A stretch of 44,712 bases of DNA, from the NCBI GenBank assembly GCA_944392205.1, contig CALXVV010000033.1, forward strand, positions 1-44,712, read 5' to 3'. Positions 9,183 through 19,080 of this stretch are shown in pieces. Origin of the DNA: an uncultured Alphaproteobacteria bacterium. Its GTDB lineage: Bacteria; Pseudomonadota; Alphaproteobacteria; RF32; CAG-239. The translations under genes were made by a program, and so were the position numbers. How positions within the stretch are numbered: the stretch's first letter is position 1; the number at the start of each line of letters is the position of its first letter. The notes under the pieces were generated by a model that saw only the letters and a list, made by a program, of their open reading frames with translations, was not told the DNA's origin and searched no databases.

Positions 9183-12100
9183 TTATTCTGCGCTTGTTTT
9201 GCCCGAAGAGCATCTTTCTCTGATGGTTTCGAACAAAACGTACAACAACGGAATAACAATCAATCCGGCAGCCGTTCCCAACAACATTCCGTAGAACACC
9301 GGAACACCAATGGCAATACGGCTTGAGGCGCCGGCGCCGGTAGCCACAATCATCGGCAATACGCCTAAGATGAATGTGAATGCCGTCATCAAAACCGCAC
9401 GGAAACGTTCTTTGGTACCGGTCATGGCCGCTTTAACAATGCTTGAACCTCTTTCTCTCTCTTCCTTAGAGAATTCAACAATCAAGATTGCGTTCTTACT
9501 GGCCAAGCCAACCAACAAAATCAATCCCAATTGGGCATAAATACTCAACGGCAGTCCGGTTATAAACAGGCCGGCCAAAGCCCCCAGCATGGCAACCGAG
9601 ACTGAACTCAACACCGGTAGCGGCGTCATCCAGCTTTCATATTGCGCAACCAAGAACAAATAACCAAACGTTATGGCCAGGGCTAACAAGTAGCCGATTT
9701 GTCCGCCACTGTCTTTTTCTTGGTAGCTGATTCCTGACCAAGCATAGTTAAAGCCTTGCGGTAATTTCTTAGACAGCTCTTCCAAGGCAGACATGGCCTG
9801 GCCGGTACTGACGCTGTTGTTCTGAACAGCCGTAATGGTTGCACTCGGATATTGGTTATAACGCGTAACAACACGCGGCGAGAGAACCTTGCTTAGCTTT
9901 ACAACACTACCCAGCGGTACCATCTCTCCATCTTTGTTAGCTACGTGCAACTTGCTGATGCTATCAATATCCTTACGGAACTTCCAGTCTGCCTGAATCA
10001 TTACCTTGTTAACCTGAGTACCAAAGTTTACATCGTTGATGTAACTTGAGCCGAGGTAATTTTGCAAAACAGAGAAGATGCTCCCGATAGAAACACCCAT
10101 CGCTTCTGCTTTTTGGCGATCTATATCAAGGTAGATGTTCGGTGTTTGAGCTGTGTAGGTCGTATAGGCATAAGAGACCTCCGGAGCCTGATTTATCTGC
10201 AACAGCATATTCTGCAAAGCTGCCTCAATCTTTTGTGGATTGTCCGTATCCGTTGACAACAGACGATAATCCATACCACCGCTCATACCAAGTCCCATAA
10301 TTGCAGGTGGTTCAAACAACTGGACTTCTGCCTCTGGAAGGTTGGCAACCTTGGCACGAATCCGGTTCAGGATATTGGTAGAGTAAAGCTCATCGCCTTT
10401 ACGCTCATTCCAAGGTTTCAGGGTTATGAAGCCCAAAGCTACGTTTTCGCCGGTACCACCAATCATGCTCACGCCGGCAACAACCATGATGTTATCTACA
10501 CCTTCTTCTTCTTTCATCAGCGGATAGATTTCATCAATGAATTTTTGCGTGCGTTCACGAGTGGCACCTTCAGGCAGCTGAATGTTTATCATAATAACGC
10601 CTTGATCCTCACTTGGAATAAATGATGTCTGACTAATACTTAAAAAGCCATATACACCGGCGACGATCAAACCAAAAAGAAGCGCGATCACTGACACTTT
10701 TCTGGCGACGATTGCAACGATTGCAACGTAAGTATCTCGAGATTTGCTCAAAAATTGGTTAAACCAAAACAGAGGTCCGTGTTGTGTGGGTTTTAGCGGA
10801 CGCAATATGGTGGCGCACAAAGCCGGTGACAATGTTAAGGCATTGATGGATGAAAATGTTACCGAAGTAGAAATTGTTATCGCAAACTGCTGATAAATTT
10901 TTCCGGTAATTCCTCCCATAAAGCCAACCGGAACGAAAATCGCCAGCAACACCAAGGTTGTTGCAACAACCGCGCTTGACACTTGTTCCATGGCCTTAAT
11001 GGTGGCTTCTTTAGCCGTCAGATGTTCCGTTTCCATCAAATACAAAACACGCTCAACCACAACAATGGCATCATCTACCACCAAGCCGATGGCCAGGACC
11101 AATCCGAATAAGGTCAACATATTGATGCTGTAGCCTAAGGCCAACATAACCGCAAAAGTGGCAAACAACGAAACCGGAATCGTCAGTGACGGGACCAATG
11201 TCGCGCGCCAGTCCTGCAAGAAAATGTAGCAGACCAAGACAACCAGTACAAAGGTTAAGACCAAAGTAAAGACAACTTCTTCAATGGAGGCCACAATATA
11301 GTCCGTTGAGTCGTAACCGATGATATATTCCATGTCATCAGGGAAACTTTCTGCCAAACGAGCCATTTCTGCCTTGACAGCCTTCATGGCATCCAAGGCG
11401 TTGGCTCCCGCCAACTGGTTGATGGCAATGGCTACGTTGGGTGCATTGTTGAACTTAGATGTTGCCTTATAGTTTTCTTCTCCGATTTCTACTCTAGCAA
11501 TGTCTTTCAGTCTCAGCAAGCCTCCCTGCTCTGCGGTGCGAACAATGATGTTTTCAAAATCCTCAACCTCATTGATACGGCCTTGTGTTTGCAGAGTATA
11601 CATCATTTGTTGGTGGCCGTCTCCGGGCATGGCACCGACACTACCAAGTGATGGTTGGTAGTTCTGGCTTTCAATTGCCGCCGTAATGGTTTCCAGCGGC
11701 AGATTTAATGCCGTAATCTTGTCGGCATCCAGCCATACACGCATGCTTAGTCTTGAAGAATAAACATTAACCTCACCAACACCATAAACACGAGCCAAGT
11801 TGTTTTTGATATTGTTTTGGACGTAGTCGGCCAATTCCAACGTGCTGTGAGTGCCGTTAGGAGATCCAATAGAGATAAAGCCCAAAGTGTTTGATGAACG
11901 GCTTCTTACCGTCAAACCTTGTCTGGTTACTTCTGTCGGCAATTTGCTTTGAGCTTGTTGGATACGGTTTTGAACCTTTACCTGAGCCATATCCCTATCG
12001 ACCCCTACCTTAAACGTAACCGTCAACTGGTAGCTGGAGTTCTCTGATGATGAAGACATATATAGCATATCTTCAACGCCGTTGATTTCCTCTTCCAACG

Positions 12101-12293
12101 GGATACCAATGGTTTTGGCGACAACCTCAGCACTGGCTCCGGGATAGGTGGCAGAAACCACAACCTCCGGCGGCGTAATCTCAGGATAAAGCGCAATCGG
12201 CAGTGAAAATACGGAAATAACACCGGCCAAAGTCAATACGATGGAAATTACCATCGCAAAGCGCGGGCGCTCAATGAATATTCTGGAAAACAT
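9183..12293 (-). CDS. RND (HAE1/AcrB-type) inner-membrane multidrug efflux pump
   Basis: At 1,036 residues it has the usual AcrB/MexB length. It shows the family layout: an N-terminal membrane helix ([17 protein letters not shown]), two large periplasmic loops and 12 membrane spans. The proton-relay residues are visible: the aspartate pair in [10 protein letters not shown] near residues 404-407 and the lysine in [13 protein letters not shown] near 932. The pump would exchange protons for hydrophobic drugs, bile salts or dyes captured from the periplasm. The start is the ATG 3 nt after the adaptor stop, with a GGAGG ribosome site inside the end of the adaptor gene, so the two are translationally coupled. 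No outer membrane factor gene follows. It probably shares one encoded elsewhere, possibly the OMF at 27590. The substrate cannot be read from sequence. Confidence 0.95.
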   Translation of the reverse strand: MFSRIFIERPRFAMVISIVLTLAGVISVFSLPIALYPEITPPEVVVSATYPGASAEVVAKTIGIPLEEEINGVEDMLYMSSSSENSSYQLTVTFKVGVDRDMAQVKVQNRIQQAQSKLPTEVTRQGLTVRSRSSNTLGFISIGSPNGTHSTLELADYVQNNIKNNLARVYGVGEVNVYSSRLSMRVWLDADKITALNLPLETITAAIESQNYQPSLGSVGAMPGDGHQQMMYTLQTQGRINEVEDFENIIVRTAEQGGLLRLKDIARVEIGEENYKATSKFNNAPNVAIAINQLAGANALDAMKAVKAEMARLAESFPDDMEYIIGYDSTDYIVASIEEVVFTLVLTFVLVVLVCYIFLQDWRATLVPSLTIPVSLFATFAVMLALGYSINMLTLFGLVLAIGLVVDDAIVVVERVLYLMETEHLTAKEATIKAMEQVSSAVVATTLVLLAIFVPVGFMGGITGKIYQQFAITISTSVTFSSINALTLSPALCATILRPLKPTQHGPLFWFNQFLSKSRDTYVAIVAIVARKVSVIALLFGLIVAGVYGFLSISQTSFIPSEDQGVIMINIQLPEGATRERTQKFIDEIYPLMKEEEGVDNIMVVAGVSMIGGTGENVALGFITLKPWNERKGDELYSTNILNRIRAKVANLPEAEVQLFEPPAIMGLGMSGGMDYRLLSTDTDNPQKIEAALQNMLLQINQAPEVSYAYTTYTAQTPNIYLDIDRQKAEAMGVSIGSIFSVLQNYLGSSYINDVNFGTQVNKVMIQADWKFRKDIDSISKLHVANKDGEMVPLGSVVKLSKVLSPRVVTRYNQYPSATITAVQNNSVSTGQAMSALEELSKKLPQGFNYAWSGISYQEKDSGGQIGYLLALAITFGYLFLVAQYESWMTPLPVLSSVSVAMLGALAGLFITGLPLSIYAQLGLILLVGLASKNAILIVEFSKEERERGSSIVKAAMTGTKERFRAVLMTAFTFILGVLPMIVATGAGASSRIAIGVPVFYGMLLGTAAGLIVIPLLYVLFETIRERCSSGKTSAE

Positions 12294-12296
12294 CTG

Positions 12297-13460
12297 TTAT
12301 TTTACCTCCGCCGTGTCAGAAATTAACTGAGCTTTTACCGGTTGACCTTCTCTAACTTTTTGCAAGCCTTGAACAATAACTTTATCATCAGCCGTAAGCC
12401 CGTCTAAGACAACTTGTTGATCCTCAATTACATCACCCAAAGTTACCCTTCTCTGCTCGGCAATATTGTCCTTAGTAACAACCATAACATAGTTGCCGTG
12501 TTCATCCTGAGCCAAGGCCGCCTGCGGAACCAGCAGAGCTATTTGTTCTTTTTTATCACCTATGCGGATATCAACATAGTTGCCCGGAATCAGCAAGCCT
12601 TTGTCGTTGCTGTATTCGGCATAAACCGCTATGGTTGCCGTATCGGTATTTACTTCATTATCCGTAAATCTGGACTGCAGATGATTTACCAGTACCGTAC
12701 CGTTGGAAAGCACCAACTCGGTCTGCAGCTGAGCACCCTTGCCATCATATGTTTGGCGCATATTGAGCATATCTTTATCCGTGACCGAAAAGGCAACCCG
12801 AATCGGATCTGTTTGAACAATACGAGCCAAAGTTTGTGTGGCTGAGGACACATAGTTACCCTCTGTTACCAGAGCTTTACCAATGCGGCCGCTGATAGGT
12901 GCTTTAATCTCTGTGTATCCCAAATCAATTTTGGCCAAATCCAAATTTGCCTGAGCTTGAGCAACTTCTGCCTTTGCCTGCAGATATGTGCTCTCTGCCG
13001 TATCTAATGTGGCCTTAGATGCGTAATTTTGTTTGCTCAAAGAAGATTGGCGTTTGTAATCCCTTTCTGCTCTGACCAGATTTGCCTTAGCGCTGGCAAG
13101 CTCTGCTTCTCGCAAGGATACATTGGCCAGGTAGCGCTCTTGTTCTATTACAAACAAAATATCTCCCTCATTAACAAATGAGCCTTCTTCAAACAAAACT
13201 TTTTCAACATAGCCGGTAATCTGCGGCATCAAGTTTACGCTCTTTATAGGCTCAACGTGGCCTATAAAAGTCTTTTTGGGGGCAATATTTCTGGTTTCCA
13301 GCTGTTGAACCAGTACATATGGCGTGCCGCCGCCCATCATTCCCATTCCGGTGGCAGGCGGAGTCAACTTGGCTTTCAAAAACCAACCGAATCCTACGCA
13401 CAATCCTAAAATGACAACTTGTCTGATGATTACTCTTTTTTGTAATTTTCCTACCAGCAT
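12297..13460 (-). CDS. RND periplasmic adaptor (membrane fusion protein, AcrA type)
   Basis: The protein has 387 residues. A single N-terminal hydrophobic anchor (VVILGLCVGFGWFLKA) is followed by the split lipoyl/barrel-sandwich region around residues 60-95 and 185-210. Between these lies an Ala/Glu/Lys-rich alpha-hairpin (REAELASAKANLVRAERDY). A beta-barrel and a membrane-proximal domain end near LVPQAALAQDEHGNYV. The adaptor connects the inner-membrane pump to an outer-membrane channel. No cysteine lipobox is visible, so it appears to be helix-anchored and not lipidated. It starts 2 nt after the tetR stop codon, with its ribosome site (GGAGAAGAAG) in the tetR end. This fits an operon tetR-adaptor-pump. 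Confidence 0.93.
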   Translation of the reverse strand: MLVGKLQKRVIIRQVVILGLCVGFGWFLKAKLTPPATGMGMMGGGTPYVLVQQLETRNIAPKKTFIGHVEPIKSVNLMPQITGYVEKVLFEEGSFVNEGDILFVIEQERYLANVSLREAELASAKANLVRAERDYKRQSSLSKQNYASKATLDTAESTYLQAKAEVAQAQANLDLAKIDLGYTEIKAPISGRIGKALVTEGNYVSSATQTLARIVQTDPIRVAFSVTDKDMLNMRQTYDGKGAQLQTELVLSNGTVLVNHLQSRFTDNEVNTDTATIAVYAEYSNDKGLLIPGNYVDIRIGDKKEQIALLVPQAALAQDEHGNYVMVVTKDNIAEQRRVTLGDVIEDQQVVLDGLTADDKVIVQGLQKVREGQPVKAQLISDTAEVK

Positions 13461-13462
13461 TT

Positions 13463-14083
13463 TTACTTCTTCTCCACTTTTAACCCATCCATTATCAAAT
13501 CAAAAGCCTGCAACACATAGCGGCTCAAATTCATCTGAAACCGTTCGTCAATAAAGGCATCCACGACACCGCGCCATGCGCACAACAAAAGGGTGGTTAA
13601 ATCATCTATATCCACGTCAGGCCTTATTTCTCCACTTTTTTGAATAAAAGTCAACTTTTCTTTTAACGACAACCACGGATAATCCATAATCTCGTGTATC
13701 TGCTGACGAATGCGATTGGTGATAATTTCCGACCACTCCATCTGAAAAATTATAAAAAATAAAAACTTGCAAAACTCAGGATCGCTCTCTATTGATGAGG
13801 CAGCAACTCTAAAACCTTCTCTTAATTCCTGAAGGGTTGTAATCTGTGGTTTTTCTGACCAAGTTTTATTCTCGTGTTCTTGAAATTTTTGTTTCATTAG
13901 CTCGGCTAACAAGTCTGCCTTATTGCGAAAATGCCAATAAACAGCCCCTTTGGTCAGGTTTATTCGTTTGGCAATCTCATCAAATGTGGTTCTTGCAAAA
14001 CCCTTTTCATAAAACAAATCCATTGCCGAGGCCAAAATGGCTTCTTTGGTTTGCTCGGCTTCTTCTTTGGTTCTTCTTGCCAT
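13463..14083 (-). CDS. TetR/AcrR-family transcriptional repressor of the efflux operon
   Basis: I start at the ATG at 14083 (MARRTKEEAEQT), 206 residues. It has GGAGAGGA just upstream and gives the normal TetR N terminus. A longer frame from 14200 would add 39 hydrophobic, AT-rich residues that cover the operator. The helix-turn-helix lies around residues 25-55 and includes TTFDEIAKRINLTKGAVYWHF, very close to AcrR/TtgR recognition helices. The C-terminal ligand domain (VVDAFIDERFQMNLSRY) also fits the AcrR subgroup. It is the first gene of the operon with the adaptor and the pump. A matching palindrome lies just upstream, so autorepression relieved by pump substrates is the likely circuit. 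Confidence 0.92.
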   Translation of the reverse strand: MARRTKEEAEQTKEAILASAMDLFYEKGFARTTFDEIAKRINLTKGAVYWHFRNKADLLAELMKQKFQEHENKTWSEKPQITTLQELREGFRVAASSIESDPEFCKFLFFIIFQMEWSEIITNRIRQQIHEIMDYPWLSLKEKLTFIQKSGEIRPDVDIDDLTTLLLCAWRGVVDAFIDERFQMNLSRYVLQAFDLIMDGLKVEKK

Positions 14084-14096
14084 AGTCCTCTCCAAT

Positions 14097-14122
14097 ATAC
14101 ATACCAAATAGGAAGTATGTAT
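14097..14122. promoter_or_regulatory. AcrR/TtgR-like operator palindrome
   Basis: TACATAC-N10-GTATGTA (24 bp, extended to 26 bp by flanking A/T) sits 14 bp before the tetR ATG. Spacing and half-sites match the AcrR box known from Escherichia coli. A further half-site, GGTATGTAT, is at 14172-14180. A -10-like TATACA overlaps the palindrome on the minus strand, so bound repressor would block RNA polymerase. Confidence 0.75.
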
Positions 14123-14193
14123 AAAAAAGATTAAAATTTTGCAAATTAATTTTTTATTTTTTTGAAAAATTGGTATGTATAATTTTATGTCGT

Positions 14194-14829
14194 TTACCAA
14201 TCAAGCACTCTAACCGCTTGATTAATATCTGCAAAAACATAATCGGCAGCGGCACAGGTTTGCCCGTTTTCTGAAATCTGCACTGTTTTGAACCCCGCCT
14301 CCTTTGCAAGGCTTAGGCTCTTACAGCTGTCTTCAAACATCAGGCTTTCTTCGGGATAAATCTTGCAAAACTCACAAAACTTCTTGAAGGCTTCCACACC
14401 TTGTTTGTAGACATATCCACCCTGTTTGGCATCGTAAATTTTCTCAAAAACATCAGCCCTTATGCCTATTTTGTTCAAGACATCCAGACTGTGGCTCACT
14501 GTGCTATCAGTAAAAATAAACTTGCGCTGCGGAAGCTTGGCTAATGCCGTGGCCAACTCTTTATTTTCCTTCAAAGAGTTCACCTCGGTTCGGCAAATGT
14601 ACTCCATAAATTCTTCTTCGGAAATTCCCAGCTCTTTTTCCACTCCCTGCGATTCATAAGGATATTTTTGCAAAAGTCGCTTTGAGATGTCTTGAGCTTC
14701 TTCCCTGCTTACATTTAGTTTGTGGCAGAAAAAATCATAAACCCGACATTGGCAGTCCTCTCCAAGACCGGAACTCAACGGATATAGCGTCCCGTCCAAA
14801 TCAAAGACCAAATTCTTAAACTCTGGCAT
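14194..14829 (-). CDS. HAD-superfamily hydrolase, pyrimidine 5'-nucleotidase-like
   Basis: The 211-residue protein has all HAD motifs: motif I FDLDGTLYPL with the nucleophile pair D10 and D12; motif II IFTDST near residue 107; a lysine before FCEFCKIYPEES for motif III; and FEDSCKSLSLAKEAG for motif IV. The alpha-helical cap between motifs I and II and the LYPL context resemble the pyrimidine 5'-nucleotidase (SDT1-like) branch. Its substrate is presumably a small phosphate ester or nucleotide. The start is 5 nt after the malQ stop, so it is the last gene of the glycogen operon. A link to sugar-phosphate disposal is possible but not shown by sequence. Confidence 0.85.
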   Translation of the reverse strand: MPEFKNLVFDLDGTLYPLSSGLGEDCQCRVYDFFCHKLNVSREEAQDISKRLLQKYPYESQGVEKELGISEEEFMEYICRTEVNSLKENKELATALAKLPQRKFIFTDSTVSHSLDVLNKIGIRADVFEKIYDAKQGGYVYKQGVEAFKKFCEFCKIYPEESLMFEDSCKSLSLAKEAGFKTVQISENGQTCAAADYVFADINQAVRVLDW

Positions 14830-14834
14830 CTGGC

Positions 14835-16973
14835 TTATCTTTCTTTTTTTATTGCCGTAATATTGCGAAGATAAGCTGAAGAACTTTCTAAATCTTCCAA
14901 ATCCAGTGGTAATTTCAGACGCCAGTTCGGATGCTTATCTCTGTCTGTTCCCGGAAGATTTTGTTGTTTCTCCACTTGCAGAAAATCTTCTAATTGCACC
15001 AGCACTACCTTTGAGGCTGAACGGGCAATATAGCGATGGACGGCTTCTTCTATACCTTCCGGATATTTCTCCCCATATATAAAGTTGCCGCTCCTTGGCC
15101 TGTCTTCCGGCCAAACCCCTGCCGCATCAAGAGAGCTTAACAACATTCCCCTGTCTGCTTCTCTTTTGTGGTAGGCATTGGCCTTTTCTTCCTCTGAGGC
15201 AATCTGGCCCAATTTCGCTGCCTCCTCAATATCATAACCAAACCACCACATCTTTAAGGGCGGCATATCATGCGTGCCTACTGATGCAAATGCGTGTGGC
15301 GGATAGTCATAGGGTGCCAAAAAGCCTCCCCAGCCGGCGTTGGCTCGCTCAGACCACAAGACACTCAATGAATGAATATTTCTCTCTTTTAGAGTATCTA
15401 CAAAGCCCTCCGGCACATTACCAATGCTTTCACCAACAATTACACACTTGTTTAAATAGCTCTCCAAAGCCACAATATTGAGCATATCTTCAAAATTGTA
15501 GTATATATATGTTCCCTCTTCCCCGTTATCAGGCAAAACGTATAACCTCATCAGGCTCATGACATGATCCATGCGTAAGGCGCCGGCATTTTTCATATTA
15601 GCCCTCAAAATTTTTATAAACGGCTCATAGCGCAGCTCCTTTAACATGGTGGGCGAAAAAGCACCAAGCCCCCATCTTTGCCCACCAGGGAAAAGGGCAT
15701 CCGGAGGTGCTCCGGCTCCGACGTCTCTGATAAACAAGCCTGGATTTCCCCAAAATTCCGCACTGTCTTTGCCGACACCTACCGCCAAATCTCGGTAGAA
15801 GCCTATCTTTAGCCCCAGATCTTTGGCTAATTTTCCGGCTTCATCAAATTGTCTGGCCGCCTCAAATTGCATAAACTTAAAAAACTCTATCCGATCTTGG
15901 TGGCTGGCTCTATACGCCACAATCCCGTATGATTGCGGCGAGTGATACTCCTCAGGCCAGGCCCGCCAGCCGCCCCAAACCTTTGGGCTTTCGGTTTCAT
16001 ATAAAGTTTGAAATAAGGCCAATTTATCCAGTTCTTCGCCCTGATCCTCACAGAATTTTTCAAATGCCTTTTTTCTTTCCGGGGAACCTTTGTCTTTGAA
16101 TGTCTTGAAGCACTTTTCCAACATTTTGGCCTTGAGAGGGTAGACTTTTCCGTATTGTATCAGCTCGCTGCCCCGAACCTCTGCCAATAACCCCTCTATC
16201 ATTTGTTTATCTGCCGCATCAAACTCCGGAACTTTCTCAATATCTATATAAATCGGATTCAAAAACAATCGGCTGATGGATTGGTAGGGGCTGGCATTTT
16301 CCGGAAAATCATGACACAGTACATTTAGGGGGTTTAGCCCAATAATATCTGCCCCGCAACGTGCGCATATTCTGACCAATTCCTCCAAATCCGTAAAATC
16401 TCCAACGCCCCAGTTGCGTTTGCTCTTAACCGCATAAAGCTGCACAGCATAGCCCCATAATTTGCGCTCCATACCCGGTGCCTCATAGCAGCGCTCCGGT
16501 GCCACAGCCAAACGCGATTTATAATTTTTGCTGCCAACATGGACATCCAGTTCATAATAGCCGGGGTCTAAAGCTTCGGTTACGGCATAGTACTCTTTTG
16601 TGAGCTCTTTGGCTCCCAAGCAGTAGTGCTCCGGTGCGGCATTATGTTCTATTCTGATATTTTGTTGGCGATGATGACTATCTTTAATGACAATACGATC
16701 AATTTTTTGCCCTTTAGGCAAAACAACGTCAAAGCCTATATCTGTTTGCTTGCCGACATAAATCGGGCTTAAAACCTCACACCATCGGCGGTCCTCATAT
16801 TTTTGCAGCGAGCTTTCTATTTCCTCATCGGTGCCGCAGTGATACCCCAAAGCCTCAACAAAAAAACGTATGGTCTCGGGCTTGATGTTGTAAGTTTTTC
16901 TGACCATTCCCGCATCGCTGAAACTGTCTGCAACGCCTAGTTTTGATGCCAACTGCTTTAATTTATCCGTCAT
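14835..16973 (-). CDS. malQ: 4-alpha-glucanotransferase (amylomaltase, GH77)
   Basis: At 712 residues it is a long MalQ with the N-terminal extension typical of proteobacterial enzymes. The GH77 core shows the nucleophile in ALRMDHVMSLMR (Asp near 470), the acid/base Glu in VGESIGNVPEGF (near 513) and the transition-state Asp in VGTHDMPP (near 568). The 'NPLNVLCHDFPENASPYQ' loop that helps bind glucan is present. The enzyme transfers maltodextrin segments between chains in the cytoplasm, rebuilding chains from short debranching products. It lies 12 nt downstream of glgX. Confidence 0.95.
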   Translation of the reverse strand: MTDKLKQLASKLGVADSFSDAGMVRKTYNIKPETIRFFVEALGYHCGTDEEIESSLQKYEDRRWCEVLSPIYVGKQTDIGFDVVLPKGQKIDRIVIKDSHHRQQNIRIEHNAAPEHYCLGAKELTKEYYAVTEALDPGYYELDVHVGSKNYKSRLAVAPERCYEAPGMERKLWGYAVQLYAVKSKRNWGVGDFTDLEELVRICARCGADIIGLNPLNVLCHDFPENASPYQSISRLFLNPIYIDIEKVPEFDAADKQMIEGLLAEVRGSELIQYGKVYPLKAKMLEKCFKTFKDKGSPERKKAFEKFCEDQGEELDKLALFQTLYETESPKVWGGWRAWPEEYHSPQSYGIVAYRASHQDRIEFFKFMQFEAARQFDEAGKLAKDLGLKIGFYRDLAVGVGKDSAEFWGNPGLFIRDVGAGAPPDALFPGGQRWGLGAFSPTMLKELRYEPFIKILRANMKNAGALRMDHVMSLMRLYVLPDNGEEGTYIYYNFEDMLNIVALESYLNKCVIVGESIGNVPEGFVDTLKERNIHSLSVLWSERANAGWGGFLAPYDYPPHAFASVGTHDMPPLKMWWFGYDIEEAAKLGQIASEEEKANAYHKREADRGMLLSSLDAAGVWPEDRPRSGNFIYGEKYPEGIEEAVHRYIARSASKVVLVQLEDFLQVEKQQNLPGTDRDKHPNWRLKLPLDLEDLESSSAYLRNITAIKKER

Positions 16974-16985
16974 TTTACCCGTTTC

Positions 16986-19064
16986 CTACTTTTTGATCTC
17001 AAACAACGCCACACACCACGCCGGAATTTCTATCAGCTTACCGCTGCCGGCAGCTTTTTCATCCACCTTGCCCTGACTGCTGTCTAGCAGCAGGTGCCAT
17101 GATAATTTCTCCGGCAGATTGGGAAGTTTCCAACTTTGAGCTTTGAAATTGGCATTCAATATCAGCAGGACAAATTTGCTGCCCGTATAAGCGCAGGCCC
17201 CCAGCGAGCGCCGCTCCGTATCATGCCAATCTTCAGTGGTAAACTCCTTACCTGCCTCCGTATACCAAGCGATATCTTTATAACCGCTCTTGTCTATCGG
17301 ATGGCCGGTGAAAAATTTGTGCCGCTCAAACATCTTCAACTTTTTGCGCAAACGAATCACTTGGCGCACAAAAGAGGCAAAATGTTTTTGCCGCTCGGTT
17401 ATGGCCTCCCAGGCAATCCACGTCAATGCATTGTCTTGGCAATAGGGGTTATTATTGCCCATTTGAGTGCGCAGAAACTCATCTCCGGCAACCAACATCG
17501 GCGTACCGAAAGAGAGAAGTAATGTGCTGAGCAGTGAACGGCTGCGTAAAATTCGATTCTCAACCACTACCTGGTTATCACTCTCTCCTTCTTCTCCGGA
17601 ATTCCAGCTCCAGTTGGAATCAGAACCATCTCTATTGTTCTCACCGTTGCTCAGATTATGTTTGTGGTTGTAGCTGACCAAATCCCTCAGATTAAAACCA
17701 TCGTGAGCTGTCACAAAATTTACGCTGGCCCAAATATCTCGGTTATTGTAGTTGAAAATATCGCTTGAACCACTCACCCGGCTGGCAAGTTCTGCTGTCT
17801 GGCCGGGGTCGCCTTTCCAAAAACGGCGCACATTATCTCTGAACTTATCATTCCACTCGGCCCAGCCGGGCAAAAATGCACCAACCTGATAGCCACCATA
17901 GCCGACATCCCACGGCTCGGCTATCATCTTGACTTCTCGCAATACCGGGTCTTGTGCAACCGCATACATGAAACCACTTTCTTGGGTGAAATTATTGTGC
18001 TGGCGCGACAATGTCGGCGCCAGGTCAAACCTGAAGCCATCCACGTGCATTTCTTGTACCCAATAGCGCAAAGAATCCATCACCAAACGCAAAACATTCG
18101 GATTTTGTACAGTCAATGATGCCCCACACCCGGTGGTGTCATAGTAATAACGTTTATTATCCGGATTTAAAATGTAATATGAGCTGTTATCTATTCCCCG
18201 GTAGCACAAGGTCGGCCCCATGTGGTTGCCCTCACCGGTGTGGTTATAGACAACATCCAAAATCACTTCCAAACCATGCTGGTGCATGGTCTTTACCAAA
18301 TCTTTTATCTCATTTAGGTCATTACCCGAAAGATAAGACTGCTCCGGTGCAAAAAAGCTAAAACTCTCATACCCCCAGTAGTTATCCGTTATATATCCTT
18401 TCTTGTGCCTATTGCCGAAAAAGGCATGAATGGGCAAAAACTCTACAGCCGTCACTCCCAACCATTTAATGTAATTGATGACCGAGCTATGAGCAAAACC
18501 GGCAAAGGTTCCCCTCTTGGCATCCGGTACAGAGGGCTGCAGCATGGTGTAACCACGCAACTGGGTTTCATATATTATCGTATCCTCAAACTTATGAGCA
18601 GGCTTAACATCTCCAGCCCAGTCATAGGCATCATCTACCACAACGGACTTGGGAACATAGGCAGCAGAATCCAAACTGCTGAATGATAAATCCTTGTCCG
18701 GGCTGTCTACATCATAGCCAAAGATGGCCTTATTCCAAATCAATTTACCGACCAACTTTTTGCCGTATGGATCTATCAGTAATTTATTGGGGTTAAAGCG
18801 AAGTCCTTCCGCCGGCTTATAGGGGCCGTAGACTCTGTATCCGTAAACTAAATCAGGCTTGGCATCTTCCAAATAAATATGCCAAATGTTGTTATCGTTA
18901 GTTAGAATCTCGTAGCGCTCAAGCTCCTCTGCGCCGGAGACATCAAACAGGCAGAGTTCAACCTTGGTGGCATGAGCCGAAAACAGGGCAAAATTCACTC
19001 CTTTTCCGTCATATGTCGCCCCGAGTGGGCTAACTTTTCCTTCCGAGGTTTTGAATTTTGCCAT
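16986..19064 (-). CDS. glgX: Glycogen debranching enzyme GlgX (GH13 isoamylase type)
   Basis: The 692-residue protein has an N-terminal CBM48 fold (residues ~1-120, including GVNFALFSAHATKVELCLFD) and then a GH13 barrel. Catalytic motifs are HVDGFRFDLAP (nucleophile near 345), MIAEPWDVG (acid/base Glu near 383) and TAHDGFNLRDLVSYNHKHN (Asp near 453). The last motif is diagnostic of GlgX/isoamylase. It hydrolyses alpha-1,6 branches of phosphorylase-limited glycogen and yields maltotetraose-like oligomers that MalQ can process. It lies between glgB (16 nt upstream) and malQ. Confidence 0.95.
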   Translation of the reverse strand: MAKFKTSEGKVSPLGATYDGKGVNFALFSAHATKVELCLFDVSGAEELERYEILTNDNNIWHIYLEDAKPDLVYGYRVYGPYKPAEGLRFNPNKLLIDPYGKKLVGKLIWNKAIFGYDVDSPDKDLSFSSLDSAAYVPKSVVVDDAYDWAGDVKPAHKFEDTIIYETQLRGYTMLQPSVPDAKRGTFAGFAHSSVINYIKWLGVTAVEFLPIHAFFGNRHKKGYITDNYWGYESFSFFAPEQSYLSGNDLNEIKDLVKTMHQHGLEVILDVVYNHTGEGNHMGPTLCYRGIDNSSYYILNPDNKRYYYDTTGCGASLTVQNPNVLRLVMDSLRYWVQEMHVDGFRFDLAPTLSRQHNNFTQESGFMYAVAQDPVLREVKMIAEPWDVGYGGYQVGAFLPGWAEWNDKFRDNVRRFWKGDPGQTAELASRVSGSSDIFNYNNRDIWASVNFVTAHDGFNLRDLVSYNHKHNLSNGENNRDGSDSNWSWNSGEEGESDNQVVVENRILRSRSLLSTLLLSFGTPMLVAGDEFLRTQMGNNNPYCQDNALTWIAWEAITERQKHFASFVRQVIRLRKKLKMFERHKFFTGHPIDKSGYKDIAWYTEAGKEFTTEDWHDTERRSLGACAYTGSKFVLLILNANFKAQSWKLPNLPEKLSWHLLLDSSQGKVDEKAAGSGKLIEIPAWCVALFEIKK

Positions 19065-19080
19065 ATGTGCCTCTTTTCTT

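Noticed and set aside
14084..14200. Extended 39-residue N terminus of the TetR protein
   Set aside because: It would be hydrophobic and AT-rich, and would cover the operator and promoter. The inner ATG has an excellent ribosome site and the standard TetR start.
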